DNA of 64,000 nucleotides from Fennellomyces sp. T-0311 (GCA_025266875.1 JALLLT010000005.1:62001-126000); one strand, 5' to 3'. Shown: positions 9,901-23,100, counted from the first letter of the stretch. The notes: generated from the sequence alone by a model not told the origin. Program-made: numbers and translations.

Positions 9901-12681
9901 GGAGGGCCCAGCTGGCATGGCTGTTCCTGGGAATACAAAACCGCCGGGTGCACCTGGGATCATGCCACCTGGAATCATACCATCCTGAGGCATATTCTGT
10001 GGAGTCTAAATCGTGGAATATGGTATTAGACTTTTACATTACAAAATGTATAATTCAACTTACGGGCATAACTCCATACTGTTGCCTGCCACTGATCTTC
10101 CAATTTTCTCCGAGTACCAGACCTGAAGAATGAGGCGTACCTCCAGCAGCAATCTCAGCACTATCTTCCTTCTGTCTGAGCTGTTCTTGAAGCATTTCGA
10201 TGGTATTTCTGGAAGTCTTGAGCAAGGCACGTAACGCAACGACTTCCATCTTGTAAGTATTTGCGGTTGCTCCTAAAAAGTTCTCCGCGTTTTAGTTGAA
10301 CGAAAATGGATTAAGCCATATTACTACTCACGGCGCGAAGATCTGCTTAGACCAACATCGGAAATCTTTTCAGTGGGCGTTTGACCGGATTGATTGCGCC
10401 AATGAGCCAACTCCAATTGAAGTTCTTTGTTTTCAGCCGAGAGACGAATCAATTGTTCTCGGTTTTCTGCCGCCTCTTCTTCCAGTTGATGGAAACGATC
10501 CAGTTCACTAAACTTTTCAATCAAGTTGCCGACGGATACACCATAGGTAGAGCTGAAGTCTGCGGCAGTAACACTTCCACGTCTGTCCATTACCACCTGG
10601 CTCACAAGCTCACTGATCATTCGATGATAATGGGTCCTGCGTGAATGTGTTAGACCACGTTCACGCAAGAACACATGCAACTCACTTGTTCTCCGGATCA
10701 CCCTTGACCAATAACATGCTTCTCAGAGTGGATACGAGGTGATCTTGAGCACGTGGCGCATCAGCAATGCTGTCCAGTACCATATCAAACAGTTCGTTGG
10801 GCTGTGAAACGTCCGAGTACACGGAAAGCTCATCGCCAAACGCATCTTCCAAATCGTTTTCGGACGCAATTTTGTATGCTTCGATCTGGATATTGAGTAG
10901 CCGGTAGTCGAGTTTCTCCAGTTTGGGAAGTGTTCGTGTCATGCCAGCTGCATTGAATTGGTTGCGAAGATGAATTCGCTCGTGAACATCGCCCGGTACT
11001 TTGGTCAGGACATTGATCAGCATCATGTTCGACAGCTGTAATGAAAGGTCATGTTAGACCGATTTCCCCTCTCTCTCTCTCCCTTCTCGCAGCGACCATA
11101 CCGCATACTCCATAAGATGGTTGTCGGGTGCACTGTATACACCAATTCGTTTCAGGTCATCGCTTGCCCCAACAAGGGATCCCATACGACCACGTCCTTC
11201 CACAGTCTGATCCAGTTGCTTGATCCAAGCATTGAACGGACCCATATCCCCGCGATGCGCTTTCAATGCCTCGAAACCTTGCAAAACGTTCCTGTGTCCG
11301 ACAGGGACTTCACAGTGACAGAAGAAAAACAGCATGTCACACACGAGTTTGCGTGTTTGCCAGTGAGGACACACCAAAGAGAACACCAGCGCTTCAATGT
11401 AGTTTGGATTGGCAATCGCCTCACGAATACCCCACTATTCGACAGCATCAGTAAAACAAGACACGCATACCGTGGCCAAACTTACGCGTGTGTTCACGAG
11501 CACTTTGATACATTTGACAATCTCAATTTCGAGTTCCAGAATCTTATCCTTCCTGAAGCGCGTATTCAGTCTCCTCCTGCATCAATGCCTTCCCGTTTGA
11601 TCTACCTTTCACTCTTGCGATTCACAAAGTTCAAACCGTTGCATAGCACATAAACACCCTTCAAATCGATAAACTTGATGACCCAGCTATCAGTGGGAAA
11701 AAAACGTCAGCATGCATGGCCATATTCCAGGTAGCAAAAAGACGTTACTCCAAAGGTCTCGTTCTCAAGTTGACTTCGAGATGACCCACCAGAGTGGGAG
11801 TCACCGCACGCAGATCAGCCTCCATGAATTTGCGGATAAAGAATTCGGGCGCATAACGGTCCTGTTCTGATGCTGTGGTGACGTTGATGCCAGTCGGGGG
11901 AGTGGCGGTCGATGGTATGGTTGTGCTGGATGAAGGGCTGATGGAAATGATGGGTGCAAGTCGATGAGGGTTTTGCGCCATACGTTGGGCGTGCTTATCG
12001 AGCTTTCGGCTGCCAGCATCCCATGTTGCTGACCACATTTCCCCAGCCTTTTCGGCCAAGATATTGATTAAAGGTGCTGGTGCGTCTGGATCATCCTCGT
12101 CCAACACTCCTTTTCGTCCCGAAGCAAGTTGTTCAGCCTGTCGATCCTGCACCAGCATTAGCCATTTCTTTTCAACATCCCAAGCTAGCATTGCTGCTTT
12201 ATGCTGCTCATCGCGAATGCCTCTTCGTCCCTATTAGCCGCACGTGAAAATAACAGTAAGCAGTTTATTTTAAATGAACGACGGGAATCATTTTAAAAAT
12301 AGAACTTGCCAGCATTTGTTCAAACATGTCGTTCACTACTTCAGCCGAGGGCATACCAAAGCCCGGAGGAACACCGTCTATTGACGATCGAACATCCGAG
12401 GTACGTCTTGGCGCATCGATCGACCCGCGAGCTGTTGCATGTTTCAGTCATTGAAAACCCAGGAACGTAACTTTGTTTCAGATCGAGAGTTTCGCGTTTT
12501 TCTTACCTGTTGCTAGGTTTTCTACTGAGCGAGCATTGGGGTTACTACCGGATGACGAAGCCGAGGAGTGAGAACGTGTGGGAGAGCTTGGGCGTGCGGA
12601 CGAATCTTCTGGCGGCCTCGAAGGCGTTGGTGTGGGTGCTTTAGACCAACGCCGGCCGATCCTGTCAAAAAAATCAGACAT
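6924..12681 (-). CDS. Diaphanous-related formin (GBD/FH3-FH1-FH2-DAD)
   Basis: Nucleates and elongates unbranched actin filaments at sites of polarity, activated by Rho GTPases. About twenty exons are readable from the start at 12681 (MSDFFDRIGRRW) to the stop at 6924-6926, roughly 1,500 residues. In order: a Ser/Pro-rich N-terminus; the GTPase-binding/FH3 region (~12400-10680) with VVNDMFEQML, GRRGIRDEQ and FFIRKFMEADL; a coiled coil (~10680-10150) with LDRFHQLEEEAAENREQL; an FH1 of polyproline blocks split over many exons (~9990-8940); the FH2 (~8930-7300) beginning KLKNFQWQKLDYRGVD; and a C-terminal MMDNLLAKLRAGD followed by an Arg-rich run (~7110-7020). The last matches a Diaphanous autoregulatory domain. 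The GBD exon uses a GC-AG intron (12231-12309). Two FH1 exons with their introns are tandem duplicates (9227-9410). The gene is divergent from the Kch1-like gene. Individual small exon borders in FH1 are approximate. Confidence 0.93.
9227..9410 (-). repeat. Tandem duplication of an FH1 exon plus its intron
   Basis: Two adjacent ~92-bp units (about 9227-9318 and 9319-9410) each contain a polyproline exon opening with Gly-Gly-Ala-Pro-Pro and an intron that begins GTATGATATTGAA and ends AGAAATAG. Intron sequence is conserved between the units (GTATGATATTGAA, then ATTTA.GCAAATG versus TTACTTAAATG), so the whole exon-intron cassette was copied, not just the proline codons. Confidence 0.8.
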
Positions 12682-13702
12682 ATCGGTATGGAGAAGAAAG
12701 AAGAAAGAAAGGGCTGTGCATGGAAGACAGGGACGTAGGCAGTTACATCTCAGACGGCTTGGTTTGGGCCCTGTGGGCTTATCCCGTTATGGATGCGCCA
12801 CCACCAGCCTCAGATCGCAGTATGCAAGCAAAATGGACGTGCAGCCTCAGCGTACAACGGCCTACACATGCATCTTTCGCGGTCTCCCAATTTGGGCTTG
12901 GGTGACGCATGCACAGGACAACACCAATGTAACCGGATCGTATCGGGCAAGCGCGCGCTGTTGCTCAGACACGACATGACTCTGAGTTATATACAAGTTC
13001 CAAACCGAGCAAAATAAATATATGTCGTGTGTGTCCCCGTGTAAAAAATATTGCAAGTCAGCGTCAACGAACCGATCCGTCTGCACTGTGGCGTTCTGCC
13101 ATGGACACACGGGCGTTTGGAGTTAGACCCGTTTTTCAATTTATACGGGCCCAGCTAATTTATGATGATTATATTATTATATTGCCATACTCACAAAACA
13201 ATGCCATATTACGCCGTTTCTATGATGCGGTTGCTTGTTCATCCGCAAAGCCCACTGATAAAAATAAACATAGGGTGATAGGGCTGCAAACAGCGTGCTC
13301 CTCGTACAAATTTGATTGACGAGCGAATGCACCGCGCACTCGTGATCACTAAAGGCATCTTTTGACGGGCTCGCTTTTGTTTTCTGCAAAAAAAATAGTG
13401 GATCCCGGATCTGCGAGCGGTTCATTTATCGGGAGGACCACAGGGCACTGTAGTAAAAGCTTAATATGCTGCAATATAAATTCTTCTTTTCCCTACTTTG
13501 TCGATGTGACACAAATACGTAGCGTAGCACGACAAAGGGCCCCACCGTCGACGTTACACAGCGTACCACAGCAGAATATTGGGCCTCCCTCTGATGAGTG
13601 TAAGTTATCTTTTTCTCCTCTTTCTTCTTTTTTTTTCATCAACTTTATTCCCATCCCCTTCCTTTTTCTCCCCATCCCTCTCCCTCACTGCTTTATTGAT
13701 CC
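12682..13702. other. Divergent intergenic region between formin and Kch1-like genes
   Basis: About 1 kb with no supported gene; it must contain the promoters of both the formin (leftward) and the channel (rightward). A pyrimidine-rich tract at ~13610-13690 lies directly upstream of the channel start codon, a common feature of fungal promoters. Confidence 0.5.
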
Positions 13703-15275
13703 ATGGCTGGCCATGCGGCCAAACGTGCAAGTCGTTTGATCCAAGAGCGAACAAACGACCTTCTGAAGAAACAAAAAGGTCCCAAATGGAAGCGAGAGCT
13801 TGTTCCAGACCATAAATTCGACTACATTGATGTGGAGGAATTTCGCACACATTCATGCTACGTGGCTTTTAGGTAACCTTTCTTGCCCAATATCCGCGAT
13901 CAAACATTCGAACAAGCTAATTGTGTAGATACATGTTCCTATACCTGGCCATCATCATCTCTATACTTACGTACGTTGCCGATTTGTGGACTGCCGGCAT
14001 TCTTTTAATTTTCAACGTGAGTACTATGGGTGCCGTCTTTAAGCCGTACTGACAAGTATGGAAACAGACATGGTCGTTGTCCGAACAACCCAAGATCCCC
14101 TTCAACATTAGTAAATGGATTTTCGTTGCGTGTATCATCCTCTCGTTCCTTCTTCTTGCTTGGGACTTTTACAAGGCCAGGAACGTCCTTAAATCCCGAG
14201 ATATCTCCCTGGGCGTGACCAACGTCATGGCCTACCGCTACTACTCTGTCAGAGACTATGCAAAGTTTTGCCTTTTCCGCAAGATCAATGACTCGAGAAA
14301 GAGCAGCGACATGTGCGCCTTTTTTGTCTTTTATACCTTGAAAGGTATAGCGCTTGCAATTAGTGCCAAAGAATTGTTCCTGATCAACCATTTTCGTTTT
14401 GCGTGTGATAGGCTGGAAAAAGCTCTTGTTTGCCCAGAGCCCTCGTCAGATCATTTCAGGCGTCACCGTGTACGCCCTGTTACGCTCAGCTTGGACTGCC
14501 CAAAATGGTTCGTGGGCGCTTGTCCTTTTCTTTAAATGAGTAGCTTAACAATGTGCATATAGGTCAATTCCAGATTAACTCGGACTGGGAAGTCTATGGC
14601 AAAAACTGGCAACAGCGGGTTGCATTGATTTCCATGAGCTTCACATGTCTCATTTGGGCCTTGTCCATGCTCGAGATGATTACCGCATGTCTGCTGTATC
14701 TTCCAGTATTTTGCCAAATTCAGGGCAATCTAAAGGAATATTGCTGCCATAAGATTGATAAACGGTAAATTATGCAAGTCGCATGTCACCATAGAAACAA
14801 AAGCTAACCTGCTTATTGCAGTATCGCGGAATTACTCGAAAAGCAAAAGCGAAAACGGCTACGTGAACAGGAAAAACGGCAAGGAAAAAAGGGCAGCAAA
14901 AAGAACAACAACAAAGACTTCGACGATATGTACGACGAAAATCTTCCGCTGCGAAACGCTGCTGCTCCACCTTCGACGGAACAGTACATCGAGGTCAAAG
15001 CAGAAACGCCCGCATACATTGACAGTTATGCCGCGACCCCGCCACCGAGAAGAGCATACCAACAGCAGCCATCGTATTACGACCCGCAGGGCTATTACGA
15101 AATGCAATCTTACCCGTCATCTCAACAATGGACCGCTTCCACGCCTGCAAGTTATCACCCCTCCCCCGCCATGTCACCCTTACCGCAGCATTATAGTCCA
15201 AACTTAGCAGCTGGTCCTGCCCCACCAAGACCGTATGGAGACGGTTATCATTCGAACAACGCATATTTCCGATGA
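13703..15275 (+). CDS. Fungal potassium channel/transporter, Kch1/Prm6 family
   Basis: Plasma-membrane low-affinity potassium uptake protein; in yeast, Kch1 and Kch2 support calcium influx in the pheromone and ER-stress responses. Exons 13703-13872, 13929-14016, 14068-14344, 14412-14507, 14563-14764 and 14822-15275 sum to 1287 nt (428 residues), in frame. Family landmarks are PKWKRELVPDHKFDYIDVEEF before the first membrane span, YVADLWTAGILLIF, IPFNISKWIF, LLAWDFYKARNVLKSRDIS, AYRYYSVRDYAKFC and KGWKKLLFAQSPRQI. Four or more hydrophobic helices lie in the first ~300 residues. The cytosolic tail is Lys/Arg-rich (KRKRLREQEKRQGKKGSKK) and then Pro/Gln/Tyr-rich, low in complexity. The start is chosen at 13703 because it follows a CT-rich tract and opens directly into the conserved N-terminus. 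The stop is 52 bp from the convergent lipase. Confidence 0.88.
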
Positions 15276-15327
15276 TAGTGTATAGTTTCTTAGTTTATAT
15301 AAAAAAAAGATCCCCCTCCTCCTATTT

Positions 15328-17121
15328 TTAATCTTTACTACCAATCTTGGTGGTGCTGTTGTCGTCACTGCCTCTACTGCTGGTACTGAGCGCTGCGCTG
15401 ACGTGCATATCGTTGCCTGTTCCGGGGGATGGGTTGAAGTGCTTTAGCAGCTTTAAGATGTCAGGGTACACTATATCTTCGATCCTTTCCGCCCAAAGAA
15501 AGTCCAGATGTTCCCATCGTTCAATCGCCTTTACGTATGCAAGCGGTGACGGCAAGTCGGCAGACAACACATCAAAATCGACCAAAGAGTCTGACCCGCC
15601 GTAGAAAATAGCAATAGGTGTCTTGATCTGTTTGGTGGGGAACCGCGGCGGAATATGATCCGCGACAGCGTTCGAGGTATGGTATGGTAGTCGGCTCGGA
15701 AGCTCATCGTACATTTGGAAACGACCAGTGCGAATGATTTGAAACCAGTGCTACTCAGTGAACGTCATTATATTTTACAATACAATCAATCGATAAAAAA
15801 GAAAGACAAACCCACCACAAGGGACTTCACACTGGTCAAGCTGTAGAGATGCTGATAGCTCACCAGCTTTTGTTCGGCAGTCATGTTGCGCCCCGTCCAG
15901 CCAAACAAAAAGTTAACGCTGCTGTCGATGACTTTGACAAACATCGGAGGTGAAATGACGCGCTGCCAGAAAAGTGCCAGCTTCAAGGGTGTCTTTCTTC
16001 CAAAGAGCAGGTATATGACCGACGGTGTTGCCTTGACAAACGCATCAATCAGTGGATGATGCAAACCTTTGGGCGTAGTAGCAGGTGCCAAGGCAATAAA
16101 CAAGTTGACTTTGCGATTCAACAAGGGATTGACAGCAAGACCTGCGAAAGCTTGTGCAGTGCCTTGCGAGAATCCGATGTACGTCAGTTTAGAAGCCCCC
16201 GTGTTGGCTAGGATATACTGCAACGTGACATGAGTGATACCTCCAAACCAGTCCAGTTATTACTACCACTCACATCGACAACATCCGGCAGATCTCGCAT
16301 CGCATACTCATTCAACGAGAACTCCCAGAACTCCTGGTGTCGCGGATTGCGCCACAGATGGTTCTGACTATACTTGTTGCCACGAGCATTTCCTAACCAC
16401 ACGTCGTACCCTTTTTCGGCCAACAGTAAAGGTAAATTACGATGCTCATCGACGTTGCACACCCATATTTCGGACGACATCAAAAAGCCGTGGTAAATGA
16501 GAACCACGGGCTTGGAAGAGGACGAGTGGACGGGTGGGAATTGCGCGTCAAAGTTGTCGAGGTTGTCTATCACGTGTATTCTGGATGTCTTGTCCGACGA
16601 TCGTTGTGGAGGTTTAAGGGGGGTCTGTCTGGTCTGCTTGACCGATGGAATCCGGTGGACGCATAAGAGATAATCATCCTTTGTTCGAACCACGTGTTGT
16701 TCAAAGTCATACCGTTTCCTATATGTGCAGCGTGAGTAATTTCTGCAGTCTTGACGTTTTCACACTTTACCAGATTCGCATCATTTGATCAAACGATTCA
16801 GCCTTCTCCAATGGGCTAACATGAGGCTCACTTTCCTTCTTGGAAAGCCATGGAAACGTACTGTTTATGATTAGAATCGCACCATGGGCGAGAAAAAAAG
16901 CTTACCTTTTAATAAAGGCATCAATGCTCCTAATGACAAAGGACGGTAGTATGGTGACAATGATTCGAATAATGTTCTCAAAACCAAAGAACAAAACCGT
17001 CAGCAGAAGCCTAGCAGCAAGGTGTGTCAGTTCAACAAGGGAGGAGCGAGATCTTGCAGACGCACCCTTGAGACTCTCGGAAAGTCAACCTGTCAATAAG
17101 CGGGATACGGATACCGAGCAT
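15328..17121 (-). CDS. Acid lipase / steryl ester hydrolase-type alpha/beta hydrolase
   Basis: Probably a membrane-anchored triacylglycerol or steryl ester lipase of the AB-hydrolase-associated lipase family (yeast Tgl1/Yeh relatives). Exons 17121-17066, 17010-16906, 16860-16771, 16718-16274, 16217-15816 and 15750-15328 total 1521 nt (506 residues), in frame. The short first exon (MLGIRIPLIDRLTFRESQG) joins a hydrophobic segment (LLLTVLFFGFENIIRIIV), a likely membrane anchor. The lipase-associated region follows (FEQHVVRTKDDYLLCVHRI). Then come the oxyanion HG motif (LIYHGFLMSSEIW), the nucleophile elbow GFSQGT (Ser249), the catalytic Asp in YGGSDSLVD (Asp420) and His in WEHLDFLWAE (His447). 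The tail is Ser-rich. Whether the substrate is sterol ester or triglyceride cannot be told from sequence. Confidence 0.9.
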
Positions 17122-18920
17122 TGTTGCAGGAAAGAGGTGCGGTGGAGCTTAAACCATCGTTTGTGAAATTCAGCTTTGCATGATCACCAAAACGGTTTTA
17201 GCGGGCTGGATTGAAGAAACCTGTAACCGATATGTAATAGCTTCCCTCTCCCCTACCCAACCAAACGGCTAACTACATGGCGTTGATGGAAGTATGTTTC
17301 CTCGAACGGGAGGTAATCCTCAATGGTATACGCGGCATAGACTATGAGATGGTTGTGCTCAGTCAAAGGCTACGTACTATTGCATACATGAACATTGGCT
17401 GTGCTGGGATTTGTGTTTGGAACAAAAAATATGGGCTCATTATCCGATCCATTGCTTTACTGCCTTTGTCCCTCCTCTTTTACTTCCAATGTTCCACAAA
17501 CTAAACCCTCCTGTCTTTGCACCCTAAGCAAATGGCAGACTGTCCCTTAACCGCCACCTGGTCTGGAAGATGAAGTACATAGGGCACGCGTGTCGCCCAG
17601 GCTGCTAAACTGGTATCATCATCTATCACGGTAGCCTATTCTTCTCTGTCATTCGGTCCCAAAGAATGCTAGCCTTACTAGATTAGCCCCTTCATAATGC
17701 TCGTCGTTTGGACTACCACATGCAAAAGAGTAAACAGCTTACGCTTGACATTGCTTATATACGTATCTCTTTTGAGGAAAAAAAAGCTTTTCTTCAAAGT
17801 GGTACTGTTGCTCTACCCACCATCGCATTTGTTTTGAACTTCTCTGCAAATCATAGTATATTTCGAGGAAATACAGTAGCAGGACCGACTTCTATTCAAA
17901 GAAAAATGATTTTCAAGGCACCACCCTTTGGTTTTTTTGCTTTTTTCGAATTTCCTCGATTTCGTTGTATATGTTCATCTTGCGCTGGCATTTCATTTCG
18001 TATCCTGTGTCCCTCTGACTATTTTTGTTTCAAATGGCTTTGTCTGATTTTCGTTTATCAGGGGCGCGTACGTTTTCGGTCGTAACAGGGTCCCAGACAG
18101 CTACAAACACAAACTCAACAATTGACAAGATGTGGCAAAATAAGGACAAGTGGAATAAATAAGCGAGGTGTCTCCACCTTTTCTTCGTAATAGGGGTAAC
18201 CGCCAATGGACAGATGAATGATCTCTCCTGGCTCTTTTGACAACCCTAATGGTCGACTTTCATCGCAAGGGAATCGATACGACATATTAATCGTTGGAGA
18301 TGGAAGCATGGTCACAATACTTGACCCAGAGGAATGTGTGAGTTTGCATTATTGAAAGAGAATGCCAGATCTAAGCGGACCAAATGGACGCAACCGAATA
18401 TTTTGGTCAGATGCGGAATATACTGTGCGTCCATTGTGCCTCGATCCAAGTCGACCTTGGCATGTTAATACAACCAAATGTTCCAGGGATTACTATTTAA
18501 CTTACTCAGGCACACGAGGCCCTCAAACTCTCCGGTACAGATGGATACCAACAGGTCGTTCACAAGCGACGGGTTTCTGGAAGCTGATTTCATAATATCT
18601 TGGCGCATAAATCTCTCGACATTCGAGTTTACTTTAACATCGATATTCTCGCCATCACAGTTCACATTCAACACACGCCGTGGTTCGGGACATTGGCCGT
18701 CTCGCTGCTACCAACTCTTGGAAAGATTTAGGCATTCGACCAGATCACGAACACTAAGACACTGTGTTCTTTTGAAATGTCAGTGGACATTTATCTGATA
18801 AAGTCGTGATGCGCGTTTTGATCTATTCGTTTTTCAGATAAGCAAGCAAATCATGATGATCGACTGGAACAGACGAAATGCCTTGATGATACGAACTCAT
18901 TACTTTCTTGGCCTTGTCCC
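17122..18920. other. Gene-poor interval
   Basis: No gene I can support. A weak minus-strand frame at 18465-18674 could be a C-terminal relic of the neighbouring F-box/LRR pseudogene, but it has no diagnostic motif. Confidence 0.45.
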
Positions 18921-20178
18921 TCATTCCATACAGCTTTCCAGCACGTAAGTAACCTGTTGAAGATATCGGTTGCCTACATGGCAATTCGAAATTTCGTATT
19001 TGCTGCTCAGACGTTTGAGGTACGAACAGTGCTTATCCAAACGTTCTAATACTCCTGATCGATGCCCTGACATGGTCAGTGACATAAGTTGTGGGTAGTA
19101 AGGTGGCAGTTGTCTCCACACATCCCTTGCGGGAAATATATCGATGTCCAACGTTGTTAATTGGTAGTAGGAGGATGGTGGAGCCAGTGATGAATAGATA
19201 GTGACAAGTCTGAAGTGTAGGTGTAGGTGCTGCAAATTGGTGCAATGTGGCAGTATCGTATCCAATGGTACATAACGGAGTGTCACTTTGATCTCAAGGC
19301 TCATCATCATGGAAAACAATTTTCTCTGAAAGAGACGATCCGAGCTTTGCCAACAAGTTTCCAAATAGCTGTACCCATGGTAGTGCATCCATCTGCTCTT
19401 CATCGACTTCATCCAATCCACTCTCAAGACCTATTGAAAAGCAGTTATAGTTAATCAGCACCAACGGTGCAGAAGGAACCAGCCCATTTACTAATTTCAA
19501 GTTCTTGCACTACTGCGGATACACCTTTGCTTGCAATAGCGAAATACCTCTTGATCGGATAGTCACTGTCAGGACACGTGATGGATAGACACGGTGTAAT
19601 TCAATTGACCAGTGGGTAAAGTCTTAATAAGCTTGGGCCGTAGTTCCTGATACCTGGGTACTCCTCTCAGAAACCAGTTGGCTGCTGTACCACACACCGA
19701 GCCAACGCTTTGACACAGTTGCAAAGGGAAGAAATTGGCATTCACTCAGTGCCTATGCAAAGATGCTGGACATAATCTCGGCAGGCTGCTTATCAACAAA
19801 AGTGAATCCTCGTTCGAGTGCGTCTTTTCCTGCTTGCCGTTTTTCATAAAACAGGGCCAGTCGGATGGAGATAAAGCAACCAGGTCAGATTCATATATAT
19901 CCACTGCAGCCTCCTCTTTGCCCTGTATCAAATATATTTCGGCCGCTACATGGTAGCCTTCCATAGCTTGTGGTCGCTTTCTAATGACTTTCAGCGTATC
20001 CTATATGGCGTACATAAACTTTCCTTTGCTGGCAAAGGTGTCGACACGTGCAACAAGAAGTGCGGCACACCCATCACGGAGGAGGTCGAGAGCAAGGGTG
20101 ATTTACACGATGGCGTCACCGATGGCAAATGTCGCGTCGATTGGGCTGGTCGTTTGTAGGAGCTCGAGAATCCGTTGA
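18921..20178 (-). pseudogene. Decayed TPR / F-box / LRR protein gene
   Basis: Three parts of a common fungal SCF substrate-receptor architecture are readable in order on the minus strand. The N-terminal TPR-like part (~20178-19830) contains FASKGKFMYAI and AAEIYLIQGKEEAAVDIYE. An F-box-like segment (~19790-19690) reads PAEIMSSIFA then ALSECQFLPFATVSKRW. Leucine-rich repeats (19427-18921) include LPHCTNLQHLHLHFRLV. The TPR frame is interrupted by TAA at 20103-20105 and TAG at 20001-20003, and the F-box by TAG at 19753-19755. Each stop is one C-to-T change from a Gln codon at a position where Gln is plausible. A frameshift separates the TPR and F-box frames. The gene is therefore almost certainly dead. 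Such genes form large families in Mucorales. Confidence 0.65.
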
Positions 20179-23100
20179 TGTTTCTGTAGTGGTATATTAA
20201 CTAAATATACGCTACCCAGAGTTTTTTTGCCACTGTCGGTAAGGTTTGGTTTTTCAAATTGAGAGGTAATGACTTTCTATTGGGAGGATAGGTATTTTTC
20301 TTGAGAAGGCGCTGATATAAATCGATTTGGGAACATCATAAAAAGCTAGCTGGGGCATCAAGCAAAAGCCAAGTGGTAGACAGCATTAAATAGTTGATAC
20401 ATGCATACGTAAAGATAGTCGGTTAAAAATCACCAATTACCTCTGTCATAACGTAGGCTATACCCCAGGATTCTATAAATTATACTTTGTATCGATGCAA
20501 TAGTTTGACCGGAACTCGGACCGTATCAACAGAGACATACTTGGAGCAAGGCGCAGGATCAATTGGTAACACAATATCCGTCTATACTGAAGAGCTGGAT
20601 TGTATTTGCCGGCCATGATAGAACATCCTCCCAAATCTCAAGGTAGTTTTATAAACTGCATTGGGTAATCCATTACACAGCCTTCCGGAAATGTGTTCAT
20701 GCGCTCTTTGCAGAAAAATGCACAGACCCAAAGTTCCTACTCCTCTTTGTAAATCAGACGCCTACATTTTTACTGCACATGAAACGGCATCTCTTCCTGA
20801 ATGTCTGTATGTGATTGCTTCAGTGCACCGTGGCTGAACGAAACCATTGAGATTAGTACTGAACGACAAATACTCGCACGAACGAAACGCCGAATCTGTC
20901 TACGGTTTGATCGTGTTGAATCATTGATTGCCAGGGCACAGCAGTTGTGATGCCTGATAGCGGATAAGCTTCTTGTCAGGAACTTTAAGTATCACAACAT
21001 TGATTTTGAATTCGAATAGATTTCATAATGAGGAAACTGGATACTGCAGTAAACTTGTATAACGCGTTGGGCCACAGCAAACCACGCAAGTATAAAGTCC
21101 AGCAACAATAAAGTGACACAGTTCAGGGGCAATCGTGTATCGAAACACGGATCGCTTCCGTTTATTAAAGCAGCAAATGCGCTTCCATCATAAAACTGAA
21201 CAATGGCTGTTCGGTTTCGTATTGTCATTTTCTTATTTGGATATTAACCCCCGTTTTTTTTCATCTCTTGAGTTGTTCTACCGTACAACCCTAGGAGAGC
21301 CCGATATACGGGGCTAACCCCAACTTCCACAGGCTTCCGAAGAAAACCTGCCCTGCAGGACGGAAGAAGGAGAACAGCCAAACTAAACAGGAAAAGAAAA
21401 ACGTCGCCAGCATAACGGAAAAGTTACTTGGTCGCTCTTGAAGACCAGCCTCGCAAAGTCAAGAATACTCAGCCCGGCTGCTTGGCCCGGCGAAAGCAGT
21501 CATAGACAGCTTAGTTCCGGCATATGAATCCCAAGACTCAGCGCTCCTGTGGCATTATGAAGTGCGCTCCTGTTTGACAACAAGCAGCAGTTGTTTTCGC
21601 TTTTCCGCGTACCAACCAATCTCCAGTGTAAACACCAGTTTTAAGAAAAGAGAAAAGGAAGGCCAGCATTTTTCTCCCTTTTTATAGGTTTTTGGGGGGC
21701 GCAGTCCAAAAAATAACAGTCCTGACATGTGGGATGACGTGAAAGCTTGGAAGAAGTGTCTTTAACGACTATTTTTTTGACCACTTTTTATCGTTATGCC
21801 GACATGTTGTCATACCAGATGCGCACGGACGCTCCTCTTTTAGGCTGGAGTCTAGAACTTGGGCATTATTTTCACTCCTTACCTTCCAGCAGTCCGCATT
21901 TTTACTCGTGAAATGAGCATTTGGCTGTTTCAAGTCGAGTGCAAATCAGTTTATTGCAAAGTAGGAGTCGTAACAGTGCTGTTTTCCTCACGTCTCTCGG
22001 GATTCAAACGGTCGACAGTCGATCGCCACCAACTTTCCGAAGCCCTTTGCTGAAACAGTAGAAACGCTGTGAATCAGTTGATCGAGGTTCTTTATAAATT
22101 GCCTGTAGTGACAAAGCTATGGAGGTAATCGTGGGCATGCAGTACAGCGTACTGCAATCGTTGAATCTTTGGGCGGGGGCAGAGAGGATATTATGGAGAC
22201 GCGAGAAGCAGATCGAGAGAGGATTATGGAGGTGGTCTGAAAACTGGTCCGTCAGCTAGTTTGGATGGCATCATGTTTATTAGAAATATGACAAGGTAAA
22301 CTTTGGTTACAGCATACATATTCTGGACGCACAAAAGGTGCGTTGAGATAAGGCGAAGTGTATGCTTTCTACTGGTTTCATATTGTTATTGGATAAGGCT
22401 CAATAAAGTGGGAGGTATTGGAACACCCTGAACGCATTCTGGTTGTCGTAGGTTATATCGACATTGCAATCGCTACAAGTGGCCCTTGCTCGGCGTACTT
22501 AAAAGCAATGCCAATGCCGTGCATATGGAGAAAGAGCCAAGTGATTGGCCTATACCCCGTCTGACCTATGTACGCAACGATTCTGCTGAAAACTTCCCAC
22601 ATTATATCGTAGAAGCATATCAATCATCTGGAGCTGAACATACACCTACCACGCAAATCCATAGGTGACCCATAGTTCATGCTACACAGGGACGCTCCAA
22701 TGTTTTAACAACTGAGACCACTTTTGAAGCATTCTTATTCTCTGTAGTTTGAGCAAGTGAACACATTAAGGTTCTTTTCCAAAACGAACGATTAAACAGT
22801 GCCATTCTGCACGTCATTTCGTAATGGAGTCTCAACAAGACTTGACCGCAACAGTGCAGTTTTCTGGTGGATGATGAAACGAAGGATTCTCGGGATACCG
22901 TCATCCAAGAGTGGCAAATACTCTAGCTTTGTTCACATATATCGTATCCTCAATCGCAAAATTGGCGTGTGCGTTCCTTATGGAGTCAACTACAGCCCAA
23001 AATGATTAGGATCGTCTGGCACATCAAGTAACGAGGCCTACGGATGATCATCGACGTAATTACTGAAGGCTGCACTGCTTAATCGGCAAATTTATTTTGC

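Noticed and set aside
21250..21760. Solo LTR
   Set aside because: No matched TG...CA ends, no target-site duplication and no second copy in the window.
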